Below, piece by piece: positions 42,451 to 51,044 of a stretch of 56,635 nucleotides of DNA; position 1 is the stretch's first letter; every line of letters starts with the position of its first letter. A program made the translations under genes and the position numbers. The stretch is from assembly GCA_029821755.1 (NCBI GenBank), contig JALGSV010000034.1, positions 1,424-58,058 of the forward strand, read 5' to 3'. Origin of the DNA: Candidatus Zipacnadum vermilionense. Its GTDB lineage: Bacteria > Armatimonadota > Zipacnadia > Zipacnadales > Zipacnadaceae. The notes under the pieces are model-generated. The model did not search any database. It worked only from the letters and a program-made list of their open reading frames with translations, and was not told the origin of the DNA.

Positions 42451-43299
42451 TTAGATCGCCTCCCACAGATGCTTCACGTCGCTGAAGGTGAAGACGGGGC
42501 CGTCCATGCAGACGTACTTGCTGTTGATCTGGCAGTGTCCGCACTTGCCCACCCCGCAGCGCATCCGCCGCTCCAGGGACATGATGATGTGGTCATCAGC
42601 CAGGCCCTTGAGGCGACATTCGGTAATCACGAACTGGTACATGATCGGCGGCCCCACCACCAGCGCGTAGGTGCGCGGCGGGACGATGGTCAGGTCGGGG
42701 AAGAGCGTGGTGATGACGCCCACGTGCCCGTCCCAAGCGTCGTGCGGCTTGTCGATGGTCAGCCGCACGTCCATGTCGCAGTCGGCCTGCCACTGAGCCA
42801 GCTCGTCGACATACATCTGCTCCACCGGCGACTTGAAGCCGTAGAGCAGGTGGACGTTGGCGTAGTCGGCGCGGTGGTCGGCGACGTACTGGATCACCGA
42901 CCGCAGGGGGACGAGGCCGATGCCGCCGCCGACAATCACCAGGTCATAGCCCTGGAGCGCCTCCATGTCGAAGCCGTTGCCGAAGGGCCCGCGGATGCCG
43001 ACGGTATCCCCCGGCTGCAGCCGGTGGAGGGCGCCGGTAACGTCGCCCAACTTGCGGACAGTCAGGTCGAAGGTGCACTCAGCATTCGGCGCCGAGCAGA
43101 CGGAGATGGGGGCCTCGCCGATGCCCGGGATGAAGATCTGCACAAACTGTCCGGGCTTGTGCCCCAGATCGGCCCCGTCCGGGAACTTGAAGCGAACCAG
43201 GGTCTCCATAGGGGTCTGGGGTTCGACCGCCACCACCTGCGCGGGGCGCGGCACGTACAGGTCCGATTCCATGTCGCACTGACACAATTCAAGCGCCAC
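42451..43299 (-). CDS. hydG: Group 3b hydrogenase gamma subunit, FAD/NAD(P)-binding
   Basis: A 282-residue ferredoxin-reductase-like subunit. It has KPGQFVQIFIPGIGEAPISVCSAP for FAD, LVIVGGGIGLVPLRSVI for the nucleotide, and a C-terminal [2Fe-2S] site MRCGVGKCGHCQINSKYVCMDGP. It passes electrons between the hydrogenase and NAD(P)H. The start is a GTG at 43299, with AGGAGG about 7 bases before it. It overlaps hydB by 11 bases. Confidence 0.93.
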   Translation of the reverse strand: MALELCQCDMESDLYVPRPAQVVAVEPQTPMETLVRFKFPDGADLGHKPGQFVQIFIPGIGEAPISVCSAPNAECTFDLTVRKLGDVTGALHRLQPGDTVGIRGPFGNGFDMEALQGYDLVIVGGGIGLVPLRSVIQYVADHRADYANVHLLYGFKSPVEQMYVDELAQWQADCDMDVRLTIDKPHDAWDGHVGVITTLFPDLTIVPPRTYALVVGPPIMYQFVITECRLKGLADDHIIMSLERRMRCGVGKCGHCQINSKYVCMDGPVFTFSDVKHLWEAI

Positions 43300-44338
43300 G
43301 GCTCACACCTCCTTTGGACTCGGCGATCAGGTCGTTGATGATGGCCACGGGGTCGATGTGTACCAGGCACTGGCGAACGCAGCGTCCGCAGCCGCAGCAG
43401 AAGGGGCGGCCGTACTTGGTGAAGAGGTAAGCGTACTTGCGGAAGTGCCGGTGGCGCAACCGCTGGGCGCGCTCCTCGCGGAAGTTCTCGCCCGAGGCGA
43501 CCTCGGCGAAGGACTCCAGCATGCAGCCGTCCCAGATGCGCTCGCGCGTGCCCTCCTTGAGGGTCAGGGCCACCTCATCCACCACGTCGAAGCAGTAGCA
43601 GGTAGGGCAGACCAGGACGCAAGTGCCGCAGGAGTAGCAGCGCTCGGCGTGCTTCTCCCAGACCTCGCTCTGCGCTTTCCCGCTAAAGTGCAGGGGCAGG
43701 TTGCGGGTCTCGTCGTTGATCTTGCGTTCCTGCTTGACCCGCTGGGTCAGGCGCTTCTTGACGTGGGCAATTTCCTCGGCGCTGGCCTCGCGCAGCTCTA
43801 TGCCCTCCAGCATTTCCTCCCCCGCCTCGGTGCCTACCTCAACCAGGTAAGAGCCGTCGCCGAGGTTGTTGAGGAACAGGTCGTAGCCGGAGTCGACCGT
43901 GGCCGTGCCCATCGCGGCGCAGAAGCACCACTCATCGGGGATGCAATCCACGCCCACCAGGCGCATCTGCTGGCGGCGAGCGATCCAGTTGGGGTCGCCG
44001 TGGTCGGCGCAGTAGGCGATATCCAGGCTCTCGAGGGCGTAGATATCGCAGGGGTGCACGCCGAAGAGTATGATCGGTTCGGACTGGATAACCGCCTCGG
44101 CCGCGAATTCGGGCTCACGCTGGTAGCGCAGCAGCGTCTCGCGGGGAGGGAAGGCGAACTCCTTGGGCGGGAGGCAACTGGTGGTATATTCCAGGCAGAT
44201 CAGGTCCGGGTCGGTGACCTCCTGGAAGGACCACTGATCGCGTCCCTCCCGGCGGTGGGGGGCCACCACCTTGGCCTCCTGCTGGAGCTTCTCCACCAGT
44301 TTTCTCACGCCGTGTTTGTCGATCACTCTCACTGTCAT
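43289..44338 (-). CDS. hydB: Group 3b hydrogenase beta subunit, 4Fe-4S
   Basis: A 349-residue subunit of the sulfhydrogenase/anaerobic sulfite reductase A group. Two [4Fe-4S] motifs lie in the C-terminal half: CYSCGTCVLVCPTCYC and CCGCGRCVRQCLVHIDP. The N-terminal half holds LFGVHPCDIYALESLD and KEFAFPPRETLLRY. It moves electrons between hydG and external carriers, and in some enzymes reduces sulfur. The start is the ATG at 44338. The longer frame is repeat read-through. It is the first structural subunit after the rubredoxin gene. Confidence 0.92.
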   Translation of the reverse strand: MTVRVIDKHGVRKLVEKLQQEAKVVAPHRREGRDQWSFQEVTDPDLICLEYTTSCLPPKEFAFPPRETLLRYQREPEFAAEAVIQSEPIILFGVHPCDIYALESLDIAYCADHGDPNWIARRQQMRLVGVDCIPDEWCFCAAMGTATVDSGYDLFLNNLGDGSYLVEVGTEAGEEMLEGIELREASAEEIAHVKKRLTQRVKQERKINDETRNLPLHFSGKAQSEVWEKHAERCYSCGTCVLVCPTCYCFDVVDEVALTLKEGTRERIWDGCMLESFAEVASGENFREERAQRLRHRHFRKYAYLFTKYGRPFCCGCGRCVRQCLVHIDPVAIINDLIAESKGGVSRGA

Positions 44339-44388
44339 GCGCAGGACCTCCTGGCCGAGTCGGTAACGCAGGCGTCTCACCTGCTCCC

Positions 44389-44505
44389 GGTGGCACCGGC
44401 GTCTCGCCGGGGCGGAGTGGCCGGTGCTTCCCTCCTGCGGGGAGCACCGACGAGACGCCGGCGCCACCGGAAGAAAGCAGCGGGGGACGTAGCCCCCACC
44501 CCTAC
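44389..44505. repeat. Family C inverted pair plus family D unit
   Basis: GTGGCACCGGCGTCTCGCCGG (from 44390) faces ACCGACGAGACGCCGG...CCACC (44445-44469), then a family D unit (44479-44505: GCGGGGGACGTAGCCCCCAC with CTAC). They occupy the gap between rubredoxin and hydB. Confidence 0.8.
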
Positions 44506-44508
44506 AAG

Positions 44509-44673
44509 TCACTCCTCGATTATCTCGAACATGTCCTTGCCCACGCCACACTCCGGGCAGACCCAGTCCTCCGGCAGGTCGCCGAAGGCGGTTCCGGAGG
44601 GGATGCCGTTGTCCGGGTCACCCTCCGCGGGGTCATAGATATAGGGGCAGGCCAAACACTGGTAGCGATCCAT
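44509..44673 (-). CDS. Rubredoxin
   Basis: A 54-residue rubredoxin with the two iron-binding knuckles [11 protein letters not shown] (C6, C9) and [11 protein letters not shown] (C39, C42), ending FEIIEE. GGAGGGAACAAG precedes the ATG at 44673. It sits between hypE and hydB in the same direction, so it probably exchanges electrons with the hydrogenase or protects it during oxidative stress. The protein is shorter than most gene finders' limits and is easily missed. Confidence 0.95.
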   Translation of the reverse strand: MDRYQCLACPYIYDPAEGDPDNGIPSGTAFGDLPEDWVCPECGVGKDMFEIIEE

Positions 44674-44686
44674 TCTTGTTCCCTCC

Positions 44687-44758
44687 GCGTGGGGCGGGCT
44701 TTCTAGCCCGCCCTCCCCTCCGCGAGACTGGGCGGGCTAGAAAGCCCGCCCCACGCGG
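44687..44758. repeat. Family B inverted REP pair
   Basis: GTGGGGCGGGCTTTCTAGCC (from 44691) and GGGCGGGCTAGAAAGCCCGC (from 44730) face each other in the space between hypE and rubredoxin. Confidence 0.85.
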
Positions 44759-44760
44759 AG

Positions 44761-45771
44761 CTAGCAAATCCTCGGCAGCAACTCTCCGCTGGGCATGTCC
44801 ACGATTCGCCGCGTGCCGAGCATGGTCCGCATCGCCACCCGACCGGCGGGACCCTTCACCACGTGACCTAGCAGAGCCGAGTCCGCGCCGTAATTGTGGG
44901 CTTTCATCGCCGCCAGGACCTGCTCGGTCACCTCCGGCGCGACCATGGCCATGACCTTGCCCTCATTAGCGACCTGCAGCGGGTCGAGGCCAAGGACCTC
45001 GCAGCCGCCCTCGACGCCTACGTCGCGCGGGAAGGCGCCCTCCTCCAACTCCATGCCTACCCCCGAGGCGGCCGCAATCTCGTTGAGGCCCGCGGCCATG
45101 CCGCCGCGGGTGGGGTCGTGGAGCGCGTGCACGCCCGCCCCGCCCGCCTCCACCATCGTCGCGACTAGCCCGGCCAGGGGGGCACAGTCGCTCTCTACGG
45201 TCATCATCAGCTCCAACTCGCCGCGTGCCGCCAACACCGCCAGCCCGTGCTGGCCCAGGGGGCCGTTGAGCAGGATCGCGTCGCCGGGCTGGGCCCGGTG
45301 GATCGAGGTCGGCTCCGGCAGCAGCGGGAAGCCGACGCCGGTGGTGTTGGCGTAGATGCCGTCCCCGCTGCCACGCTCGACCACCTTGAAATCGCCGGCC
45401 ACCAGCGCCACGCCTGCTTCCTTGCAAGTGTCGCGAACCGAGCGCATGACCCGGCGCAGCAAAGCAATCTCGGTACCTTCCTCCACGACCAGTCCCAGGG
45501 TCAGGTAGACCGGCCGGGCGCCGCGCATGGCCACATCATTGACGGTGCCGCAGACGGCGAGCTTGCCTAGGTCCCCGCCGGGAAAGACCGCCGGCCGCAC
45601 CACGAAGGTGTCGGTGGTCAGGACGATCTGCGCCGCGCCAGGTAGCACCGCGGCGTCCTCGCCGCCCCGTCCGTAAGTCGCGTCACACGCCGGCAGTAAC
45701 TCCTGCTCGATCAGCCGCTGCATTTGCAGGCCGCCGCCGCCGTGGGCTAGTTTGATGATGTCGTCAGGCAT
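44761..45771 (-). CDS. hypE: Hydrogenase maturation factor HypE
   Basis: A 336-residue PurM-like protein that dehydrates a carbamoyl group on its C-terminal cysteine to thiocyanate, the cyanide donor for the NiFe site. It starts KLAHGGGGLQMQRLI. ILTTDTFVV-type and KLAVCGTVNDVAMRGA motifs and HDPTRGGMAAGLNEIA follow. It ends LLPRIC with the required terminal cysteine. The start is the ATG at 45771. It lies after hypD in the order hypC-hypD-hypE. Confidence 0.96.
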   Translation of the reverse strand: MPDDIIKLAHGGGGLQMQRLIEQELLPACDATYGRGGEDAAVLPGAAQIVLTTDTFVVRPAVFPGGDLGKLAVCGTVNDVAMRGARPVYLTLGLVVEEGTEIALLRRVMRSVRDTCKEAGVALVAGDFKVVERGSGDGIYANTTGVGFPLLPEPTSIHRAQPGDAILLNGPLGQHGLAVLAARGELELMMTVESDCAPLAGLVATMVEAGGAGVHALHDPTRGGMAAGLNEIAAASGVGMELEEGAFPRDVGVEGGCEVLGLDPLQVANEGKVMAMVAPEVTEQVLAAMKAHNYGADSALLGHVVKGPAGRVAMRTMLGTRRIVDMPSGELLPRIC

Positions 45772-45777
45772 ATCTCT

Positions 45778-45823
45778 TCTCCCCCCTCCCCTGCCAAGGG
45801 CGTCTGCGCCCAGGGAGGGGGTA
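45778..45823. repeat. Family F element with inserted arm
   Basis: CCCCCCTCCCCTGCCAAGGG with GCGTCTGCGCCCAGGG. It is close to the element at 28296 and lies between hypE and hypD. Confidence 0.65.
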
Positions 45824-45845
45824 GGGGCTGAGGGGCTCCCCCGTC

Positions 45846-46916
45846 CTACCGGCCCCTCTCATACCGGTACGCCGCGGCACAGGCCCCCTCCGACGATACC
45901 ATGCACGGCCCCAGCGGATGCTCCGGGGTGCAGGCTACCCCAAACGCCTCGCATTCCACGGGGAGAGTGACCGCCCGCAGCACCTCACCGCAGTGGCAGA
46001 GGGGATGCTCCCCGGCGCCGCTGGGCTTCAGGCCAAAGCGCTTCGCCGCGTCGAACCGTTCGTACTCCGGCCGCAGCTTCAGGCCGCTGCCGGGCAGCAG
46101 GCCCAGCCCGCGCCAAACGGCGTCGGTCACCTCGAAGATGGAGCGGACCACCTCGCGCGCAGCGGGATTGCCCTCCGAGCGCACAGTGCGGGAGTACTCG
46201 TTCTCCACCTCGGCCCGGCCCTCCGCGCTCTGCTTCACCAGGGCGTAGAGGCCCTTCATGATGTCATGGGCCTCGAAGCCGGTGATGACGCAGGGGGCGT
46301 GGTAGTTGTCCACGATCTGCTGGTAAGGCGCGGCGCCGATGATGGTGCTGACGTGGCCGGGGCAGAGGAAGCCGTCCAGCTTCACCTCGCCGCTCTCCAG
46401 CAACAGCATCATCGCCGGCGGAATCAGCTTGTGGCTGCACAGGATGGTGTAGTTATCCAGCCCCATCTCCGCGGCATGCTGCACCGCCACCGCCACCGTG
46501 GGCGTAGTTGTCTCAAAACCGACGGCGATGAAGACGACCTGCTTGGTCGGGTTCTTCTGGGCGATCTCCAGCGCCTGCATCGGCGAGTAGATGACCTGTA
46601 CCAGCGCCCCGCGGGCCCGCTGGTCGGCCAAGGTGCTCTTCGACCCCGGTACTCGGAGCATATCCCCGAAGGTGGTGACGATGGTCTCGGGACGCGCGGC
46701 CAGCTCAATCGCCCAATCAATCTCGCCGGTCGGCGTCACGCAAACGGGGCAGCCGGGGCCGGACAGCAGCTTCACATTGTCCGGCAGGAGCTGCTTGAGG
46801 CCGTAGCGCCCCACCGCGTGCGAGTGGGTGCCGCAGACCTCCATGAAGGCCATCGGCTGGTTCGCGGTCTCGGCGATCTGCCGGGCCAAGCGCCCAATTT
46901 GCTCGTGCAGGCGCAT
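45846..46916 (-). CDS. hypD: Hydrogenase maturation factor HypD
   Basis: A 356-residue scaffold protein with a [4Fe-4S] cluster that, with HypC, assembles the Fe(CN)2CO unit. It has MEVCGTHSHAVGRYGL, LLSGPGCPVCVTP, VGFETTTPT, CPGHVSTIIG and PCVITGFEAHD. The C-terminal cluster ligands are in HPLCHCGEVLR and further cysteines. I use the ATG at 46916. A TTG at 46928 with a better-spaced GGAGG and an 8-bp overlap with hypC is a real alternative. The TAG stop is inside a GTAG. Confidence 0.94.
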   Translation of the reverse strand: MRLHEQIGRLARQIAETANQPMAFMEVCGTHSHAVGRYGLKQLLPDNVKLLSGPGCPVCVTPTGEIDWAIELAARPETIVTTFGDMLRVPGSKSTLADQRARGALVQVIYSPMQALEIAQKNPTKQVVFIAVGFETTTPTVAVAVQHAAEMGLDNYTILCSHKLIPPAMMLLLESGEVKLDGFLCPGHVSTIIGAAPYQQIVDNYHAPCVITGFEAHDIMKGLYALVKQSAEGRAEVENEYSRTVRSEGNPAAREVVRSIFEVTDAVWRGLGLLPGSGLKLRPEYERFDAAKRFGLKPSGAGEHPLCHCGEVLRAVTLPVECEAFGVACTPEHPLGPCMVSSEGACAAAYRYERGR

Positions 46917-46920
46917 GGTC

Positions 46921-47139
46921 TCAGGCAAGCTGACGCGCCTCCTGCAGCAGGGCGAGGGTCTCCTCAGCCTCCTCGGCGTTCATCACCTGGAGCGCGAACC
47001 CTGCGTGGACCAGGACATAGTCGCCCACCTCGGCCTCCGGAACCAACTCCAGTTGCGCGTGCAGCTTGGCCCCGGACACGACGACCATCGCGCGGGTGCC
47101 CTCTATCTCAATCACCTTGGCTGGTACGGCTACACACAT
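46921..47139 (-). CDS. hypC: Hydrogenase maturation chaperone HypC
   Basis: A 72-residue HypC/HupF protein. It begins MCVAVPAKVIEIEG. The cysteine at position 2, exposed when Met is removed, binds the iron precursor and is essential. VGDYVLVHAGFALQVMNAEEAEETLALL is the second family block. The ATG at 47139 is required to put Cys at position 2, so it is preferred over the TTG three codons upstream. It is followed closely by hypD. Confidence 0.95.
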   Translation of the reverse strand: MCVAVPAKVIEIEGTRAMVVVSGAKLHAQLELVPEAEVGDYVLVHAGFALQVMNAEEAEETLALLQEARQLA

Positions 47140-47198
47140 GTGAATCAACTCCGGCTATCCCGTCTCTGCGCCAACGCGAGTCAGACTACGCCCTACGC

Positions 47199-48602
47199 TC
47201 ACAGCAGTCGCTCCCGCACTGCCGGGAGGCTGCCCGGGAGGAGGCGCTTGCCGTCGGTCAGGCCGTCCTGCGGCCGCTGCGCCAGGATCTCCACCAGCCG
47301 TCCCCGCCAGGTTTCCAGTCGCTCGCTCCAGGCTGGGTCCCCGCTCAGGTCGTGGCACTCCTGCGGGTCCCACTGCAAATCAAACAGCCACTCCTGGCCC
47401 GAGACCGTCTCCCACAGGTACTTCTCGCGACCGTCGGTCAGGTACTGCCAGCCGTAGGGACAAGGCGAGTGCTCGCCGTGGACAAACTCTCGCCACGGTG
47501 TCTCTTCCCCGCGGACTAGCGGCAGGAGACTGGATCCCTCCACGCTTGCCGGTGTCTCCAGCCCGGCGATGTCCAGGAGCGTCGGCATCAGGTCCATGTG
47601 CGTGACCGGTCGGTCAGAGCGCCGCCGCTGGGCCGGTCCCGGTGGGCGCACGATCAGCGGAATCCCGGCCGAGCCCTCGTGCGGCGTGGTCTTGCGCAGG
47701 AGATGATGGTCGCCGAGCAGCTCCCCATGGTCCGAGGTGAAGATGACCCACGTGTTGTTCAGCGCCCCCCGCCGGCCCAGCGAGTACAGCAGCCGCCCGA
47801 TCTGGTGGTCCAGGTGCGTGACCTGCGCATAGTACGCCCGCCGCGCGCGGTCCAGCACTCGGTCCGGCAGCCGCCCCTCGCTAGCGTCCAGCCGCGTGGT
47901 CGGGCTGCCGAAGCGCTCCGCCCAATCGCCCACCGGTACCGGCGGCAGCTCCGCGTCGCGGTAGAGTTCTAGGAAGGGCAGCGGCGGGTCCAGCGGCGGG
48001 TGCGGCCGGTGATAGCCGACCTGCAGGAAGTATGGCCGCTGCGGGTCGCGTCGCTCTAGGCGCTCGATAGCCACCGTCGTCGTCCAGTTGGTAGGGTGCA
48101 AGTACTCCGGATACGGCCAGGGCGTCGCCAGCCACGAGTTGTTGTTGCGTCCCTGAGCGGTATCCTCCACCATCCCCCCGGACGCCTGCCGCAGCCACGT
48201 CTCGTAGTCGCTCTCGAAGCCCGGGTCCAGCGTCTGCGGGTCGTAGAGGAACGACTCCTCGAATCCCAGCCGCGTCCGCTGCGGGTAGAAATGCGTTTTG
48301 CCAACGTTGAGGGTCTGGTATCCGCCGTCGCGCAGGCAACCCATCAGCGTCGTCTCGTAGCGCCAGGGGACCTTGTCGCGATAGCCGATCCGCCCGCAGG
48401 TCGAGGGCGTCTGGCCGGTCGCCAGGCAGGCCCGGGAGGCGATGCAACTGGGGCAGGCCGAGTAGGCGGAAGAGAACAGCACCCCCTCCTCGGCCATCTG
48501 GTCGAGGGTAGGCGTCGCCACCACTGGGTGCAGCACCCCCAGGCAATCGGAGCGCCACTGGTCAGCAAAAACCAGGATCAGGTTGGGCCGCTGGTCGGGC
48601 AT
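47199..48602 (-). CDS. Type I sulfatase
   Basis: A 467-residue alkaline-phosphatase-superfamily sulfatase. PNLILVFADQWRSDCLG gives the first metal ligands. CIASRACLATGQ (C53-x-A-x-R57) is the cysteine-type formylglycine motif. FTSDHGELLGDHHLLRKTTPHEGSAGIPLIV holds the further metal and sulfate-binding residues. No signal peptide is seen. Its place between hypF and hypC in the hydrogenase run is odd, since it has no known part in NiFe maturation. An enzyme to form formylglycine must lie elsewhere. Confidence 0.9.
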   Translation of the reverse strand: MPDQRPNLILVFADQWRSDCLGVLHPVVATPTLDQMAEEGVLFSSAYSACPSCIASRACLATGQTPSTCGRIGYRDKVPWRYETTLMGCLRDGGYQTLNVGKTHFYPQRTRLGFEESFLYDPQTLDPGFESDYETWLRQASGGMVEDTAQGRNNNSWLATPWPYPEYLHPTNWTTTVAIERLERRDPQRPYFLQVGYHRPHPPLDPPLPFLELYRDAELPPVPVGDWAERFGSPTTRLDASEGRLPDRVLDRARRAYYAQVTHLDHQIGRLLYSLGRRGALNNTWVIFTSDHGELLGDHHLLRKTTPHEGSAGIPLIVRPPGPAQRRRSDRPVTHMDLMPTLLDIAGLETPASVEGSSLLPLVRGEETPWREFVHGEHSPCPYGWQYLTDGREKYLWETVSGQEWLFDLQWDPQECHDLSGDPAWSERLETWRGRLVEILAQRPQDGLTDGKRLLPGSLPAVRERLL

Positions 48603-48656
48603 GGATTCGCCTCTCGTAGGGGCGGCGGGCGCGGCGCCGTAGCGGCGACATGCGCC

Positions 48657-51044
48657 CTACAACTGCGCTGCCGCCACCAGCGCCTGCCCCAGGGCGATCC
48701 CCCCATCGTTGGGGGGCACGTGGCGATGAAATAGTGGTCTTAGTCCTCTGGACTTCAGCAGGTCGCAGCATCGTTCCAGCAGCAGGCGATTCTGGTAAGT
48801 TCCTCCCGAGAGCGCCACGACCTGCAAGTCGTGCTCCTCCGCCGCTTGCGTCGCCATCTCCACCATCATCTGCGCGAAGCTCTCATGAAACCGCGCCGCA
48901 ATCTGGCCCGGCGACTTCCCGGCCCGCATGTCTTCTACAATTCCCCGAATGGTCGGCCGAACATCCGCGAGGGCGAGACCGTCCTCCCGCGCCAGCTCCC
49001 ATCGGTACTCTCTACTCGCGACTGGCGACTGGCGATTCGCGACTGCCTCCAGCGCCATCGCCGGTTGCCCCTCGTACGAGCTAGCCCAGGCCAGCCCCAG
49101 CAGCGCCGCGACCGCATCGAACAGCCGCCCGGCCGAGGAGACCAGGGGGGTATTGACGCCCTTGGCGATCATTTGCTCGATGACTGCCCACTTGTCCCGG
49201 GGCAGATGGCGGCAAGTTTCCAGGTCAGACAGCTCGTCGCAGAAGTCTGCTCCGAAGCTCTCTCTCAGGTAGACTCCTGCCAGCCGCCAGGGCTCACGGA
49301 TCGCCCGCTCGCCGCCGGGGAGAGGGATATTACGCAGGTGCCCCCAGCGGCTGTAGGCGCGCGCATCGCCTACGAGTATTTCGCATCCCCAGGCAGTGCC
49401 GTCCTCGCCATAGCCGGAGCCGTCGCACATGATTCCGACCGCTGGGCCGGGATCATGTGCATCCGCCAGCACTGAGACCAGGTGCGCCCAGTGGTGTTGG
49501 ACGGCCACCAGCGGCAGGCCCTCGACCTCAGCGCGCTCCCGGGCGTAACGGGTGGAGAGGTAGTCCGGGTGCAGGTCGCAGGCCAGCGCCTGCGGGTGGG
49601 TCTGCCAGACCTCCTCCAGGTGCCGCACGCAGCGCTCGAAGTAGGCCAAGTTGTCCGCGTCGGCCAAGTCGCCGATATGCTGACTGAGGAAAGCGTTCTT
49701 CCCTGTGGTCAGGCAGAAGGCGTTCTTGTAGTGCCCGCCCACCGCCAGCACGGAGGGCGCCGGCTCGGCCAGAGTCACCGGCAGCGGCGCGTAGCCGCGC
49801 GAGCGCCGCATGGGGATCGGCCCCTGCGCGCTTACTCGCAACACCGAGTCGTCACAGCCGGTAACAATGTCCCTATCGTGCTCCAGGAAGGCGTCCGCCA
49901 TCCCGCCTAGGCGCTCGTGGGCCTCCTGGTTGGAGGTGGCCAACGGCTCCTCGCTGAGGTTGCCGCTGGTCATTACCAGGGCCGGAATTCCCAGCCCGTC
50001 GAAGAGCAGCAGGTGGACCGGGGTGTAGGGTAGCATGACGCCATAGTCGGCGCTTTCCGGCGCCACGCCGAGGGCCAGGCCCTTGGGGAGACGCTGGGCT
50101 GCCAGCAGAATCGGCGCGCGCGGCCCGGTGAGTAGCTTGCGGGAGGGCGCATCCAGCTCGACCAGCTTCTCGGCGGTCTCCAGGGACTCGACCATCACCG
50201 CGAAGGGCTTCTCCGCCCGGCCTTTGCGGCGGCGCAGGAGCTGGACGGCCTCCTCGTTAGTGGCATCGCAGGCCAAATGAAAGCCGCCGAGGCCTTTGAC
50301 CGCCACGATCTGGCCCTGGCGGAGGAGGTCTTGGGCGGCGCGGAGAGCGGCGTCTCCCTCGGGCCCGGGTAGCACAGGCTTCCAAGCCTGTGCCGGTGGA
50401 GAGGATTCGCCTCCCAGGGGGACGCAGGCTTGGAAGCCTGCGCTACCCGGAACGAGCCTTAGCCGGGGCCCGCACTGGGGACACGCTACCGGCTGTGCAT
50501 GGTATCGTCGGTTGTCGAGGTTCTCGTATTCGGCCCGGCAGTCCGGGCACATCGGGAAGGCCGCCATGGACGTGAAGGGGCGGTCGTAAGGCACGGCTCG
50601 CACGAGGGTAAAGCGCGGCCCGCAGTTGGTGCAGTTGATGAAGGGATGCCGGTAGCGCCGGTCGGTTGGATCGAAAAGCTCCCGCCGGCAGTCGGCGCAC
50701 GTGGCCACATCGGGGGAGACAAAGACTGGCCCGCCTTGCTCCTCGCGGCTGGGGATGATGACGAAAGCGTCGCTCCCCTGCGCCGGAAGGGGCTTCACCG
50801 CTAGTTTCTCAATTACCGCCAGGGGCGGAGCTTCCTCCGGCAGCCGCCGGACGAAGGCCTCCACCTGAGCCGCCGGTCCCTCGACCTCCACCTGCACCCC
50901 GCCCGTGTAGTTGTACACCGACCCGGCGAGGCCCAGGTCGTCCGCCAAGCGGTGCAGGAAGGGGCGGAAGCCGACGCCCTGCACAATCCCCTCTATGATG
51001 AGTCTCTGGCGCTCGCGGGCCGGAGCAGTGGCTTCAGTGCTCAT
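48657..51044 (-). CDS. hypF: Carbamoyltransferase HypF, with in-frame REP insertion
   Basis: A 795-residue HypF that uses carbamoyl phosphate and ATP to carbamoylate HypE. Acylphosphatase domain (GIVQGVGFRPFLHRLADDLGLAGSVYN, about 19-45), zinc-finger region (CADCRRELFD, CTNCGPRF, CPDCRAEYEN, CPQCGPRL, about 116-194), YrdC-like domain (about 236-415) and Kae1-like domain with VQHHWAHLVSVLAD. Residues about 199-229 (GSAGFQACVPL...AQAWKPVLPG) have no counterpart in other HypF proteins. They are the exact translation of a REP pair at 50369-50446 of 78 bp, 26 codons. The TAG stop is within a GTAG. Confidence 0.95.
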   Translation of the reverse strand: MSTEATAPARERQRLIIEGIVQGVGFRPFLHRLADDLGLAGSVYNYTGGVQVEVEGPAAQVEAFVRRLPEEAPPLAVIEKLAVKPLPAQGSDAFVIIPSREEQGGPVFVSPDVATCADCRRELFDPTDRRYRHPFINCTNCGPRFTLVRAVPYDRPFTSMAAFPMCPDCRAEYENLDNRRYHAQPVACPQCGPRLRLVPGSAGFQACVPLGGESSPPAQAWKPVLPGPEGDAALRAAQDLLRQGQIVAVKGLGGFHLACDATNEEAVQLLRRRKGRAEKPFAVMVESLETAEKLVELDAPSRKLLTGPRAPILLAAQRLPKGLALGVAPESADYGVMLPYTPVHLLLFDGLGIPALVMTSGNLSEEPLATSNQEAHERLGGMADAFLEHDRDIVTGCDDSVLRVSAQGPIPMRRSRGYAPLPVTLAEPAPSVLAVGGHYKNAFCLTTGKNAFLSQHIGDLADADNLAYFERCVRHLEEVWQTHPQALACDLHPDYLSTRYARERAEVEGLPLVAVQHHWAHLVSVLADAHDPGPAVGIMCDGSGYGEDGTAWGCEILVGDARAYSRWGHLRNIPLPGGERAIREPWRLAGVYLRESFGADFCDELSDLETCRHLPRDKWAVIEQMIAKGVNTPLVSSAGRLFDAVAALLGLAWASSYEGQPAMALEAVANRQSPVASREYRWELAREDGLALADVRPTIRGIVEDMRAGKSPGQIAARFHESFAQMMVEMATQAAEEHDLQVVALSGGTYQNRLLLERCCDLLKSRGLRPLFHRHVPPNDGGIALGQALVAAAQL
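49014..49043. repeat. Short CGCGACTGG-type repeat inside hypF
   Basis: CTCGCGACTGGCGACTGGCG, then ATTCGCGACT. The repeated GCGACTG words are read in hypF as NRQSPVASRE, a stretch that does not look like HypF. It may be a second small insertion. Confidence 0.5.
50369..50446. repeat. Family A REP pair inside hypF
   Basis: GTAG plus a hairpin with CACAGGC/GCCTGTG arms (50369-50392) faces a hairpin with CGCAGGC/GCCTGCG arms plus CTAC (50423-50446). The 78-bp unit keeps the hypF frame and lies between the zinc-finger and YrdC-like domains. Confidence 0.92.
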
